From Meconema thalassinum (taxonomy: Eukaryota; Arthropoda; Insecta; Orthoptera; Tettigoniidae): a stretch of DNA of 64,000 nucleotides. The stretch spans positions 1,217,160,609-1,217,224,608 of the forward strand of contig OX336388.2 of the NCBI GenBank assembly GCA_946902985.2. Direction: 5' to 3'. Positions 1 through 11,219 of the stretch are shown piece after piece (position 1 is the stretch's first letter; every line of letters starts with the position of its first letter). The notes beneath the pieces are model-generated. The model saw only the letters and a program-made list of their open reading frames with translations, had not been told where the DNA came from and did no database searches. The translations under genes and the position numbers were made by a program.

Positions 1-232
1 GAGCTACAAGTACCGTTGGGGAGGAAAGTTGGAAGGGAGGGTCGAGGAGTTGGAAGGTAGCGGCTGTGGCCTATAGTTAGGGACCGACCCCGGCATTTGC
101 CTGGAAGGAAGATGGGAAACCACAGAAGACCATCTTCAAGGTTGCCGGCGGGGGGATTTGAACCTCCTCGCCTCCCGGATGTGAGCGACTGCCATCAGGC
201 ATGCCGTAACCACCACGGCTAACTCACCCGGT
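1..232 (-). mobile_element. tRNA-derived SINE, cut by window edge
   Basis: Read on the minus strand, the unit starts near 232 with a tRNA-like head and carries a B box (GGTTCAAATCC, complement of 154-164). The head is followed by a non-tRNA body that runs off the window start. The tRNA-like part has no full cloverleaf, so this is a SINE head and not a tRNA gene. The class is clear; the family name is not known to me. Confidence 0.7.
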
Positions 233-891
233 CCCCTAACACTACAAACATGTGACTAATGGCGTGGTGTCTGATAAAGAAATCCATCACTACGCTGCAA
301 TTTAGCCATGAGAAAGGTACCGTAGCTAAAGGCTGACAGCACATTAGAAACAGGTGGGTCTTCATACGAAATGACAGCCATTCAGACAAAAAGGATAGGA
401 AAAACAGACCACTCATCGTGCAACCATGAGCTTCAATTACCAACTTGTCAAAGACTGTTACACACTGATTACCAAACCAAGTTAATAATAATCAACTGGT
501 CAATATTAAGTACAGCAATTAATACATTACTAAAATCTAATACGGTAATGTTTGCTGAGCAAAATGTCACCATAACATGTCTCATGATTAACAATTACTT
601 GCATTCCTCTCTTTACTTCATTTAAGTGTTTGGGAAAACATGGCTAGCAACACTGAGTACTTCCTGTATTTGCAAATTCTTAAATTAAAATTTTACCTAA
701 TGAATAGGTAAATAAATGATAATCCGCCTTGAACTATTTGAAACTAATTATAATGTAATACCAGTTTCGGTTAACTTGTAACCTTCTTCAGTTATAATAA
801 ATATAAAAATATAAAACTAAGAACATCAATCTAACATTAACATTCTATGAAAAAAGAGGAAGACTAGAAATAAAATATTCACTATAAAATT
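233..891. other. AT-rich spacer
   Basis: I see no gene, no repeat boundary and no convincing open frame here. The short frames present have no recognisable protein content. Confidence 0.5.
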
Positions 892-1854
892 GAGTCGTCT
901 AGTATCAAAACCGGCCAAGTCACAAAATTTACGAAAATGAGTTAAGGTTATCAATTTGAAGTAGAAGTATAGCACTATCAGGCGAAACAAGAATATGCTT
1001 CAAAATCGTCCATGTCTTCATGTTACAGAGCACTGAATTCTTGGTCGTGCAACAAAATGGGCCAAGTCATGCAGGCAGTTCTTTCATAACCGGCCATGTC
1101 AAAGAACGAGTGGCAATCTTCATGTCGACGCAGCATTATTGTTTGGAATCTTGCGTTGTTAGATTATGCAAGAATGTGATAATATCAGTAGGCAATATTG
1201 TTCCTTATATTGTATACTCTTCGAAGTCATAATAATTTGTATTTTGTTCGTTTGCAACACTGACTTCCGTATTAGCTGGCTTCTTACTGCATTGGCGCGA
1301 AAGCAATCGTATATCCTGTGTGCTCGTATTTTGTCATTATTGTGTAGTGTACCGTGTATATTGTTCCTATTTTAATAAGTGACTTATTTTCTTTTACTGT
1401 GTTCAAGATCTAAGTGAATTACTAACTTTTAATGATATAATACCTATTGTGTATTCTCCTCAGCTTTCTGATGTTCATCTTCATATATTACTATCCAATT
1501 TAAGCAGAATGCTTTCGTTTTTATTGCAATAAAGACAGATGTAAATTTATTTTAAATTAATGGCCTTTTTTCACTGGAGTTTTGAATTTAAAAAGGAAAG
1601 TTTTACAAAAAAAAAAAAAAAAATTATACCAAATTGCAACAAAAACGGCCAAGTCAAAATTAATATTAGCAAAATAGATGGATTCATTACGAATCAGATT
1701 TCTCAAAATAGCAGAACTTAAATATTAAACCATTACGGATATAACTATGCAATAAAATCTTTTGTGACCACCATTGCTTTGTCTCTAGAGGTTTTTCATC
1801 CATACTGAAAAATATGCCTTCAGTGACTTGGCCGGTTTTGATACTAGACGACTC
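892..1854. mobile_element. Non-autonomous DNA transposon with perfect 32-bp inverted ends
   Basis: Positions 892-923 and 1823-1854 are exact reverse complements over 32 bp (ends GAGTCGTCTAG...). Both ends are flanked by AATT (888-891 and 1855-1858), which could be a 4-bp target duplication, although AATT is its own complement. The motif GGCCAAGTCA lies in both inverted ends (913-922; complement at 1824-1833) and again inside at 1060-1069 and 1647-1656, with a one-mismatch copy at 1092-1101. Such repeats near the ends are typical transposase-binding sites. No transposase coding is visible in the 963 bp, so it must depend on a helper. The superfamily is not assigned. Confidence 0.8.
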
Positions 1855-2704
1855 AATTGTTAATTGTTTTTTCTCAGTAATCGTAAACTAATCTTCAAAT
1901 ATTAAAATTTCTGTTAAAAATATTGTTAATAAAAATCAAAAATACCGTCTAATTAGAATAATTCGTTAAAATATAGAAAGATATAATGTAAATTTTCTTT
2001 AAATATCAGATCTGTTGAATTATTGAAATACTAAAAAAAAAAACTGAAAACTATATATATTGCTTATAAAAACTTTTTGGGGTTCTAAATTAGAGAAATA
2101 TGCTTCTATGGAGTAGGAAACTGTATTGAAAAGATGTTCCTAATTTTCAAAATGTTATTATCGTCAAATAAATTGGTCGTTAATTTCGATGATTTGTATC
2201 TTCTTTGGAAAAAGGTCAAATTGATGTGGCTGTGGATGAAGAATCTTATTGAAATGTCCCCTTCAATAAAATGGTTGTTTTGATATTGAAGATTTGTACC
2301 TTCTTTTGAGAATCAAAATGCTATTTTTGAAACTTCTTCTGTGTTTCCAAAGATTTTCCTGCTTGTATTTTACTTATATTTATCTGAATGTTTTCTATGA
2401 ACATGAAACATGATGAATTTCATTTCAATACATATTTGCAAATTCTGGTAACTTGTGCTATTGTAGTAGCACCGGTGTGCATTATTTGTAATTGGGGCTA
2501 AAATTATTAAGTGGCAGTGGACTTGAGAAAGGCATTAACCGAACATTTTCTTCACGTTGAAATAATAAACAACAGTAAACTATTGAAGAATGGTCAACAG
2601 TGGCCTCAGTCCAGAATACACTTCCCTCCCCACTAGCATAAAACATAACACTTCATCATCAAAGTTATCTTTCCCACTCCCTAACCTTCCAGCTCTAATA
2701 ACTA
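1855..2704. other. AT-rich spacer
   Basis: I see no gene, repeat boundary or coding remnant in this stretch. Confidence 0.5.
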
Positions 2705-2950
2705 CCAACCACCTCATGGTGTAGTGGCTAGTATTCTTAGCTGTCGCCCCAGAGGTCTGGGATCGATTCCCGGCTCTGCCACAAATTCTTAATTCTTGTC
2801 TGAGGGCTGGATTGGAGTACACTCACACTCGGGAGGCAAATCTAAGTAGAGGAGGGTTCGATTTCCATCTCACCCATCTTGGAAATGGTTCTTCGTTGTT
2901 CTCCACCTCTACTCCTTTACTTGTCTTATAAACTATAAAGATATTGATAA
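2705..2950 (+). mobile_element. tRNA-derived SINE
   Basis: A tRNA-like head carries an A box (TAGTGGCTAGT, 2722-2732) and a B box (GGATCGATTCC, 2760-2770). A body follows with a second GGTTCGATT-like stretch near 2856. The same head-body layout is seen on the minus strand at 30450-30756. The 3' border is approximate. Confidence 0.7.
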
Positions 2951-3594
2951 TATTAGCAAACTAACGGCTACACTGCAATCTGCTGCACGGTTGACAGCAA
3001 CGGGAAACTACAGCCGTAATGCTATTCCCGAGGATATGCACCTCTCTATGCATAATTACATGTGATTGTTGTACTGCTGGTACAACCAAGCCTGGCAAAT
3101 TGAGGCTATTTCTAAATTAAATCCCCTGGAAACATCTAAAATAAATATACAAAACTTCCCATTTCCCCAAATACGACTTTCATGTGAATGTGGGTGGAGT
3201 TCGCCAATTCCATCATATGGTGCAATAATGACAAATCTTTTGTGCCACCCTACCTGCCATGTGTAACTTCGATATGGAAAATTTCCAAAATACACCTGTG
3301 ATCGGCAATATTCCAGCGCTAGTGTACCAGGAGCTTTTGTTTAAGTGTAAAATGTACCAACGTAAGAGGACTTAAAACTTGCAACGGCTTATGGCCATTT
3401 GTTATCTCTGTGATAAATTGTGGTGGTAGACCTGGATTAACCAAAATGAAGGATGCTGGCTCAGTGCGTAGGACATAAGGACTGTCTTTCATCTCCAGCA
3501 ACCAAGGTAGGTTGAATTGAAAAAATCAGTGGGAGATGCCGTCTAAGGCGGGCCTCGGATTCTCCCAAACCCCGGCGATGCGAACGATAACTTT
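2951..3594. other. Spacer left of the giant LTR element
   Basis: No gene recognised. It ends in GTAT (3595-3598), the target duplication of the LTR element that begins at 3599. Confidence 0.5.
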
Positions 3595-6077
3595 GTATTG
3601 CGCCCAAATGAATTTTGGCACAAGACTTGAACCCTTGACTATTCAGGAAAATGAGAAAACAGGACGTTTTTACGATATATTGAAGTATCAAAAGGGTTAA
3701 TATCAAATAGGCACATACATGACGCACAGAGCTGATAAAAAGTGTAGGCAAAGGGCCAGCTGCATAAATGACATCACCGCGCAGTCAGCAATAAAACAGT
3801 TACTCAGAATTAAAAATAGACGAAGGGGATTAACCGACAGTAGAGAGAGATGCAAGATCCAAGGAGAAAATGCAAATTCAGCTATAAATTGACAACAGCG
3901 CGCGAGGGCGGAGCTGAGAAATTGGCGGAAATTAATAATATTAGCCAAGATAACCAAAATCTTTAAGAAAACTTTTCGTAAAAGCTATTCATTTAGGAAA
4001 TGAGAAATTTTAGAACAGTAAAAGTCACTAAATAACGTGCGGAATAGAAAAGCAAAGTCAGCGCTTTACGAAGGGGACTTCACCCAAGCTAAAAGAAGGA
4101 GTGGGGTATAAAAAAACAGCCTCCCACACACATAGAGGAACGAATTTTATTTAAATAAATACATCCCCACGATCGGATTCGGAAAAACTTTATAAAAACG
4201 AGACGTTCAGTGCGCAAGCTATAAAATGAATATTTTTCCAAAAGTATACCACAATTGGTTCAGGAGATAATTTTTTCAACGTAGACAAAATAGTTTATTT
4301 TTCATAGAAGCAAATAAATAGGGAGTGATCCAAGAGGACAGTATGCAGTTTTACAAGGACTCCTTGAGGGGAGACGCTGTATCACAAGATAATGCAGTTT
4401 CAGTCAGACCGTGAAGGGGTCGTGCTGCATCAGTTCATCTTTAATACAGTTAGTCGGTCCAGACGGACGCGACGTTGTATCACATCGTATCAACCTGTTA
4501 GTAAGCAGGCGGGAAGGGCTAACTAAGACCGTAAAAGTGCGGGTTAGTCAAGTAACACACGCAAAGTCGAAACACAGGCAAAAATTACGGAACGCGAAAT
4601 TCTAAAAGAGACGATTCGTAAAATACGGAATAATAAGTAACATTGTGTCAACAAAGACCGTGTCAGCGACAAATCCCTAAAAGGATAAAATCAGCAAGTA
4701 ATTAATCATAAAGGAAGGAGTAGGGACCTAGAGAGACTGTGGGTTCGAGACTCCAGATCTAAAGCGTTACATAGATAAGCGAAGGTTCTCCAAGTAGAGA
4801 CCGAGCTAGGAATTAGATCTCTCAAATAACGAAATATCACGGAACGAGTAAGGACAAATACAAGGAACTTGATCCAGAATCCAGTAGGAACGTGTGAACG
4901 GGGACGTGGGGTTCAGAGACTTACACGGAGCCAGGGATTTCAAGAGTAGGAAGGAGCCAATTATCACGTTCAATGCAGAAACGTTAGGAGTCGTCAAGAA
5001 CCAACCACTACGAACCATCACTGCCAAAGCTCTGAAATAGGGTCGTGTGTTGAAAAATGCTATTGTGCCGAGTGTTATATTATGTTTCCACGTCTCAAGT
5101 GTAAAATGAATAAGTGTCAGGTAAAAGTGTCAGGAAAGAGTGTTATGATGGATGAGTAGATATAAAGACGGTGGGTGAAGCTGCCTGAGAATGGAATCGG
5201 TGCCTGGGTGAGTTGATGAAACTTTATTAATGTTTTGTTGTTGTGCTGTGTGCTAGATATCAATCGAACCATTCATCGACTGGGGATTTCTGATGGATGA
5301 TTCATTGATGAATGTGTATGTGCAAGTAATTGAAATGCTAAATAAAATAATTATTGTTAGCCACGAGGACCGCCTCGGTGGAAATAAAACGTTATTGGGA
5401 TTAGTTAAAAGAAAGAAATAAGAAGCTCGATTAAAGAGATATGTAATAAATAAATAAATTTGGAAGAAGGAATGAAAATAATGAATTAAATGGCGTAAAT
5501 TGTTGCCAAATTATGAATTAAATATGCACCATAATAAAATTGTAAAATCCAAGGGAATAAAGTAAAATAATAACGGTTAAATTGTAGACCAAAGAAGAGT
5601 ATCGAAAGAATAAAGAATCGCAATGAATTAAAGTAAATATATAAATGATAAGAATGAAAATAAAATAAGTAAGTAAAAATATAAAAAAATCGTATCTAAA
5701 GATCCGTGTCTAGGAACTCAAAAATGAAAAGTAGAGCGAGAAATAAAGTATCAATAAATAAAAATAAATAGTAAAGATCCAAGTATAAAGGTGGAATAAA
5801 AACCCCCAAATGAATATATTATGTTATAGGCTATTATGCCAAAAATTATGAAATAAATTGTGTAAATGCCGAAGTCAGGCAAATGTTGTGATAATATCCA
5901 AGCACGTTGTGTTGCCGTAAGTGCCAGTATTAAAGAAATAATAAATAATAATAAATAATAATAATAATAAATAAGTGAATATATAAAAAATGCGTTAAGC
6001 CCGGATAGATTTATTCGTGAGATGAAAAATGTAGTGAAATTGTCGAAATGCGTGGATGTAATTTCCCACCAAATATA

Positions 6078-6325
6078 TTGTTGTAAAGGTATTGTTGAAT
6101 CGTGGAAGAAAATTTCCCACTAAATAAGCGTCGAATATTGTTGTAAAGGTATTGTTGAATCGTGGATGAGAAATTCCCACTAAATAAGCGTCGAATATTG
6201 TTTTAAAGGTATTGTTGAATCGTGGATGAGAAATTCCCACTAAATAAGCGTCGAATATTGTTGTAAAGGTATTGTTGAATCGTGGATGAGAAAATTCCCA
6301 CTAAATAAGCGTCGAATATTGTTGT
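6078..6325 (+). repeat. 60-bp tandem repeat, left LTR
   Basis: About four copies of a 60-bp unit (ATTGTTGTAAAGGTATTG...CCCACTAAATAAGCG) lie in tandem with few differences. The matching array in the right LTR is at 15530-15782. The open frames seen over the array on the minus strand simply follow the 60-bp (20-codon) period and are not taken as genes. Confidence 0.85.
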
Positions 6326-6405
6326 AAGGATAAAGAAAGCGTCGAATATATGTAACTCCCGCTGTAGGATGGACGTCCCAGCTAGGATTTGTTGCAGTAT
6401 AATAT

Positions 6406-7267
6406 TGTAACGTTTTTGGGGTTCGTAAAAATAGGTCAGGCTATAATGCACTAAATCTTTATTTACACTAATGTTATTTACACTAATTCAAATTAAGCCT
6501 ACTTACTTCCACACACACATACACAGAATCTCCCTTTATACAGCTACAAGTCACTATTTATGTACACTGATCTCTACAAGTCGGTTTCTCTTGCAGTCAC
6601 TATTTATCTTCCACAGTCACTATTTACATTATTTATTTCCACATTTATCTTCACACCCCGTCTTCACTATTTACAGTCCTCCATTATTTATTTCCACTCA
6701 TCGCGCTAGGCACGGCAAACTGCTTCAACTAACACTGACTCCGATCTCACACTCGCTCGCTCCCACGCAGAACTGACTACGTTATTAATATTCACAGCAG
6801 TGTCTTCAATATTACAGTACTTCACATTTATTTCCACTGGTCGCTCGGCACGGTACACACCGACAGCGCAGACTCACTCAGGACTGACTTGCCTGCCGCA
6901 GTTTGCCGGTATATAACCAATCCAGCTCCTGGTCTCGAATGTTCTCGGCCGTTGCTCCTTCCAGTAGCGTCGAGTATGTCCTCGTGGTTGGCTTCCAGAA
7001 TTATCCAGCCCCTCCCACCAAGGTTCGGGACCTTCTTGTCACTCCCAGTAGTATCCAGAAACAGAAGAGTCTGGAAGCCTTGCGTCAATAGTCGACCTGA
7101 TTCGTAGCGCTATTGTATTGGTGGTGGCCTTGGGGAGGGGCTACCCTAATTATCCCGGCCGGACTGGCTATTCTGCATTCCCCATACACCCCGCCCACTT
7201 ACCGCTGCGAGACACATGGCGAATTCTGGGCAATTGCACGAATCTTGCAGACCCGGTGCACGCTACA
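6406..7267 (-). mobile_element. Solo LTR (862 bp) nested in the left giant LTR
   Basis: The matching place in the right giant LTR (near 15852-15862) is an uninterrupted empty site. Here the insert begins TGTAACG and ends CGCTACA, with inverted TGTA/TACA ends, and is flanked by ATAT (6402-6405 and 7268-7271). This fits an LTR left after LTR-LTR recombination. A minus-strand orientation is suggested by an AATAAA on that strand near 6453-6458 and a TATA-like palindrome near 6910. The layout resembles the Gypsy LTR at 60238-60919, but the sequence is different. Confidence 0.8.
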
Positions 7268-7402
7268 ATATTGTTGTAAAAGGAGGCATTGTTGAAATAA
7301 TAGGCATTGTTGGAGGTATTATAAGCGTCGTAAGAAATAGGAACCGTAAACTATCATACATCATCTCCGAATTAAATATCACTATCCTTGGAACAAAGGA
7401 TC

Positions 7403-7435
<33 letters not shown>
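7403..7435. repeat. (AAT)n microsatellite
   Basis: Pure AAT repeats. The allele in the right LTR (about 15991-16028) differs in length and has AAC interruptions. Confidence 0.9.
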
Positions 7436-7436
<1 letters not shown>

Positions 7437-7596
7437 GAGCGAAGTAAATCTCTGTGGTAAAATGAATTTGTAAGTCTTGGAAACATAGGTTTAAAGCTGC
7501 CCCAGTATAAAGGCTTTGAGGGTAGCTAGACATCATAAATCTCGCCTGAAAGAACCACAAGGGGAAAGAACGACCTTGTCCGTGGCCTTGCCCTTG

Positions 7597-7621
7597 TGAG
7601 AGAGAGAGAGAGAGAGAGAGG
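7597..7621. repeat. (GA)n microsatellite
   Basis: Dinucleotide GA run. The corresponding run in the right LTR (about 16192-16208) is shorter, as expected for independent change after insertion. Confidence 0.9.
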
Positions 7622-8646
7622 ATATATCTTAATGGCGCGACCGTCCAGTAATGTCTGGCCGGCACGGAAATATTTAAAAATCTTAACAAAAGAGGTGCCA
7701 GCAAAATAAATTATAGAATCATTTTTGAGGGAGTGAAAAAAACCATCCCGAGTAAAAGTTTGAATGTTGTATTAAGATTTGACGGACTTGTCAAATAATA
7801 TATTGTTGATAAAGAAAATTCCTTCTTCGAGAGATAAACAAATGACGAGCTAAGAAATAATGTAATTTGTTATAAATAAATATCCCACAGTAATAAATAA
7901 TGAAGCATACGGCACGGCGCAAATAGCAAATCACCTAGATGCATGAGGGGCAACTGGAGAGTTACGGATTCGATCCCTAGACATGACATGTTTTCTGTAC
8001 AGTACTATATTATTTTCCACATCTTAGGCTTTGTGAAGAATTATTGTGAAGGTGAAGGGCTAAATACTTGGCAAATAAATGAATATGCAAATAACATAAA
8101 TAATAGAGAGACCCTGAAGGGTAAATGAAAGAATGTAAGAATCCAAAACCTTGGAGAAAGTATTAAATGTAAATGATAGGCGCGCTCGACGCCTAAATAA
8201 AATAAATATAAATAAATATTAAGGGTTTAATTTTAAGCAAGACAAAAATAGTTCTGAAACGTCACAGAAAAATGAAATGACATTACAGTGAATTTTAGTG
8301 ATTTCTGATTAATGAATTTATTTTTGGTTTATGAGTGAAACTTGAAGAGACAATTCCAAGTGATTTGAGTTGATAAATTTTGAGTTGATTATTTTTGTGA
8401 GTGACACTTGAAGGGACAATATCAAGTGATTTTGGTTTTTATAATTTTTTGAGTGAATTAATATTTCCTTTTATTGAATAAAAATTTGTGTTTTTAAATT
8501 GTCATGTTGAATTTTTCTTGAATCTTGTCAAGCTGATTGTGTCTACGTATCGGATGTTCAGTCTGCTGGGGAAGGGACGTAACACACCCCGTACCGCAGT
8601 AGCCAAGCCGTGGACTGACTGAGCATCCATCCGCTGAGCGGGTACA

Positions 8647-9203
8647 GGGGACTCATATGTTGAGGTACTTGATATGTGCACAAGGTGACAAGACGGTCCA
8701 AGTAATGTTAAAGTAAAAGGTAAAAGTAAATAATAGCGACCGCAACCGCCCGCCGAACGTAAATAATATTAAGGAGATATGCCCCCTACATAAACTCTTC
8801 TTTGGCTTGGTTCCAACGTGGGGCAATAGGCGGTAAAAACCACCCGTAGTGGTTATCCAAAAACTTGTTTTGTTGCCGTTGTCTTACGGAAGGTGACCAA
8901 AAGGTACAGCCCCAGTACCATCGGGGGGGGGGGGGGGTAAAACTCTTCTTTGGCGCCCAAGGCGTGAGGCGGGTTTTCCAAGGAAAACCAGGAAAACTCG
9001 AGTTTTCCGGACTGTTTTTTTGGAAAATTTCGAGATTTTCAAAATTTTGAATTTAAAAAATGTCTTGCTTAAATTGGTTTATGGTTATGAAGGAAGAACG
9101 TGTGGACGGGTTCGTTATATACACACCCGTTGGTCATTTCACCTCAAAAAGGAAAAAATATGGTACAGGCATGTCGGATCGAACTCGTGATTACCTAATA
9201 TGA
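8647..9203 (+). promoter_or_regulatory. Leader of the giant element with two primer-binding-site-like motifs
   Basis: Two stretches resemble a tRNA-Lys type primer binding site. One (8808-8824) ends in CCAACGTGGGGC; the other (8951-8970) starts TGGCGCCCAA. Each lies just after the same phrase, AACTCTTCTTTGG (about 8793-8805 and 8941-8953). They lie about 160 and 300 bp beyond the LTR end set by the target duplication, which is unusually far. Between them is a run of G (about 8925-8938). After the second, a run of GGAAAA/TTTTCC stretches can fold into a hairpin. The leader identity is inferred from position. Confidence 0.4.
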
Positions 9204-9455
9204 ATGATTCATTCTTGGGTAGTAACCGATCTAAATCTCAAATATTGTAAGAGAATGGAGTGTGAGGAGAAAAAAAAAACTCCTGATGTTTGGAGAAAGG
9301 GAGGAATACTAGTGATATTTAGTGAATGGGACCGGAAGTTGAAACGACAAGAAGAAAGGAGTAAACAGTTGAAGGAAAGGGGATGCTGGGATAAAACAGA
9401 TGAAGAATCACTCGAGGAAGTGAAAAAAGACATTGTAAAGGAAAGGATTTGTTGA
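9204..9455 (+). pseudogene. Charged N-terminal reading frame of the giant element
   Basis: An 83-codon frame begins at ATG 9204 and is rich in Lys and Glu. It contains EWDRKLKRQEERSKQLKERG and is predicted to be helical. It overlaps the next frame (from 9449) by a few bases in a different phase. It may therefore be the first part of one long protein broken by a frameshift, or a separate small protein. I recognise no family. The antisense frame over the same bases is a shadow. Confidence 0.45.
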
Positions 9456-11211
9456 CTGAATGGTGGTCTCAAGAATATCCAAATGACAAATTAGAGTGTG
9501 ATGGAATAGTAAGGTATGACCCGACAATAAAGGTCAAGAATGTCAAAGATAATGAAATAATTATACCTGTTCAGGCACAGGAAATGGAAGAGAAAATGGA
9601 AGTTGCAGAAACAGCGACAAATAACGAAAGTGAAATTGTTCAGCCAGAAACCCTGAAAACTTCAGAGCTAAAAGAAAATAATGAGAATGTACAACCAGTC
9701 ATAGATGAGAAGGCAAAGAAACTCATAAAGAAATATGAGGAAAAGATAAAAAGGGGACGCCGAGGATATATTGAAGCGTTAGAGAAACTTTGATATTTAC
9801 ATCTCGAATTAGAATTCGAAAAATTTGAGGAAATTGACAAGCAAATATGGAACATCCTGAAAGAAATCGTAAATACCACTAACATCCTGAGTGAGTTAAG
9901 AGGAAAATTGGGTAAGGTATCTAGAGAAGAATTAAGCGATTTATACTTGAAAATTCATATGGCTATGGATAAGTCAAGAAGAAGATTAGCTGAACGTCTG
10001 GCCAAAGAGGGATTGATAAAATTAAGTTCTTGGGAACGAAGGAGAGAACTTATAGAGGAAATGAAAAAATAAGGGACGGAATGGAGAAAATAAGAGGTAA
10101 CTGGTATAAGATCCAGAGAGAAATTAATGACCGAGAAAAGGATAGGAAGAAGTACGTTCACGAACAAAGGGAACAAATATGGAATGGTTATGGAAAAATG
10201 ACTAACTCCATAAAGGAAATACTTGATAAATCCGACACAATGACGGTTCAGGAATTAGCTGAGATGAGGAAAATCAAAATCCCTGAATTTAAGAAAATGT
10301 TAGAAACCGCCAAAGGTGTATATAATAAATATATATAAGGACAGGAGGAAGTAGAAGCAGAAACTCGAACAGAGTTTATGCATGAAAATGAAAGGGTCGA
10401 AATTAATGTAGAACAGAAAAATGTTCAGGTAGGCTTAGAGACTCAGATGGAGTCCATGCATGAAAATAACAATGTTGAGATTGGCAAAGAAACAACGGAA
10501 GTTGCAAATGTAATCGCAACTGTTGAGATTATAGAAACAAATGACAAGAGGGTAGAATCAAAAGACATTGTAGAAATTGTAAACATTAATAGTGATGACA
10601 ATATCGAGTCAATGGAAAGTAATGATAGTCAAATACCAAGTGAAAATCTTGATACTAAAATGCTAGGTAGAAACAATAATATCCTAGAGCCAATTAAATT
10701 AATAGATGAAAAAATAATTGAAATTGTTGTACCAGTAGAAAATAAGGAAATTAATGTAGTAGATATAAACGTAGGAAATAAGAGCGTATTAGCAAATGAA
10801 AATGGAAAGTGTGCTGAGAATTGTCAAACTGAAAATGTTTATGTATCTAGTATCAAGGAAAGTGAAAATATTGTTGGAAATGAAATGCATGTTGAAAATG
10901 TGGTTCAAAATGAAAATGTCTATGTGTTAAATTTTAAGGAAGTGGAAAATGATGAAGAAGGTAAAATGTATAATGAATACTGCCTAAATGAAAATATTAT
11001 TGTGTCTAGCTGTAAAGAAAATAAAAATTCAAATGATATTAACGAATGTGAAATACATGTTACAGAGGGTTCATATGAAAATCTATGTTTATTAAATAAT
11101 ATGGAAGATGAATATGTAAACAGTACTGATGAAAACATAGGGCATGTAGGAAATGAAAATGTGTCTAATGGTGAAGAAACGAGTCTAGAGATAAAGAAAC
11201 TAATTGTGTAG
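9449..11211 (+). pseudogene. Acidic, internally repetitive protein of the giant element, broken
   Basis: Open sequence continues through one in-frame TGA (9791-9793), one frameshift in an A run (about 10070) and one TAA (10336-10338). This implies a former protein of nearly 590 residues. The first half is Lys/Glu-rich helix (REELSDLYLKIHMAMDKS region). The second half (10378-11211) is very acidic and Asn-rich, with a degenerate repeat around NENVYV...FKE.EN (for example near 10828, 10903 and 10987). No zinc knuckle, protease, reverse transcriptase or integrase motif is present. It might act as a gag-like protein, but nothing shown here proves it. The frame at 11211 appears to join the next block by a single-base shift. 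Confidence 0.55.
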
Positions 11212-11219
11212 TGATAGGA

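Larger units (their letters stand above)
3599..8646 (+). repeat. Left (5') LTR of the giant element
   Basis: The LTR begins TGCGCCCAAATG and ends GGTACA. It is 5048 bp, of which 862 bp is a nested solo LTR (6406-7267) plus a 4-bp duplication, leaving about 4.18 kb. It lacks a roughly 130-bp block present in the right LTR (about 13864-14000). It contains the 60-bp tandem repeat, an (AAT)n tract, a (GA)n tract and many AATAAA-type hexamers. A TATA-like run at 4107-4115 is a possible promoter, but it is partly altered in the right copy. Confidence 0.85.

Noticed and set aside
6078..6325. CRISPR-like array
   Set aside because: The whole 60-bp unit is conserved with no unique spacers, and the context is a eukaryotic LTR.
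5995..6451. Open frames on the minus strand over the 60-bp repeat
   Set aside because: They exist because 60 is a multiple of three; the translation is a repeat of the DNA unit and has no protein-like features.
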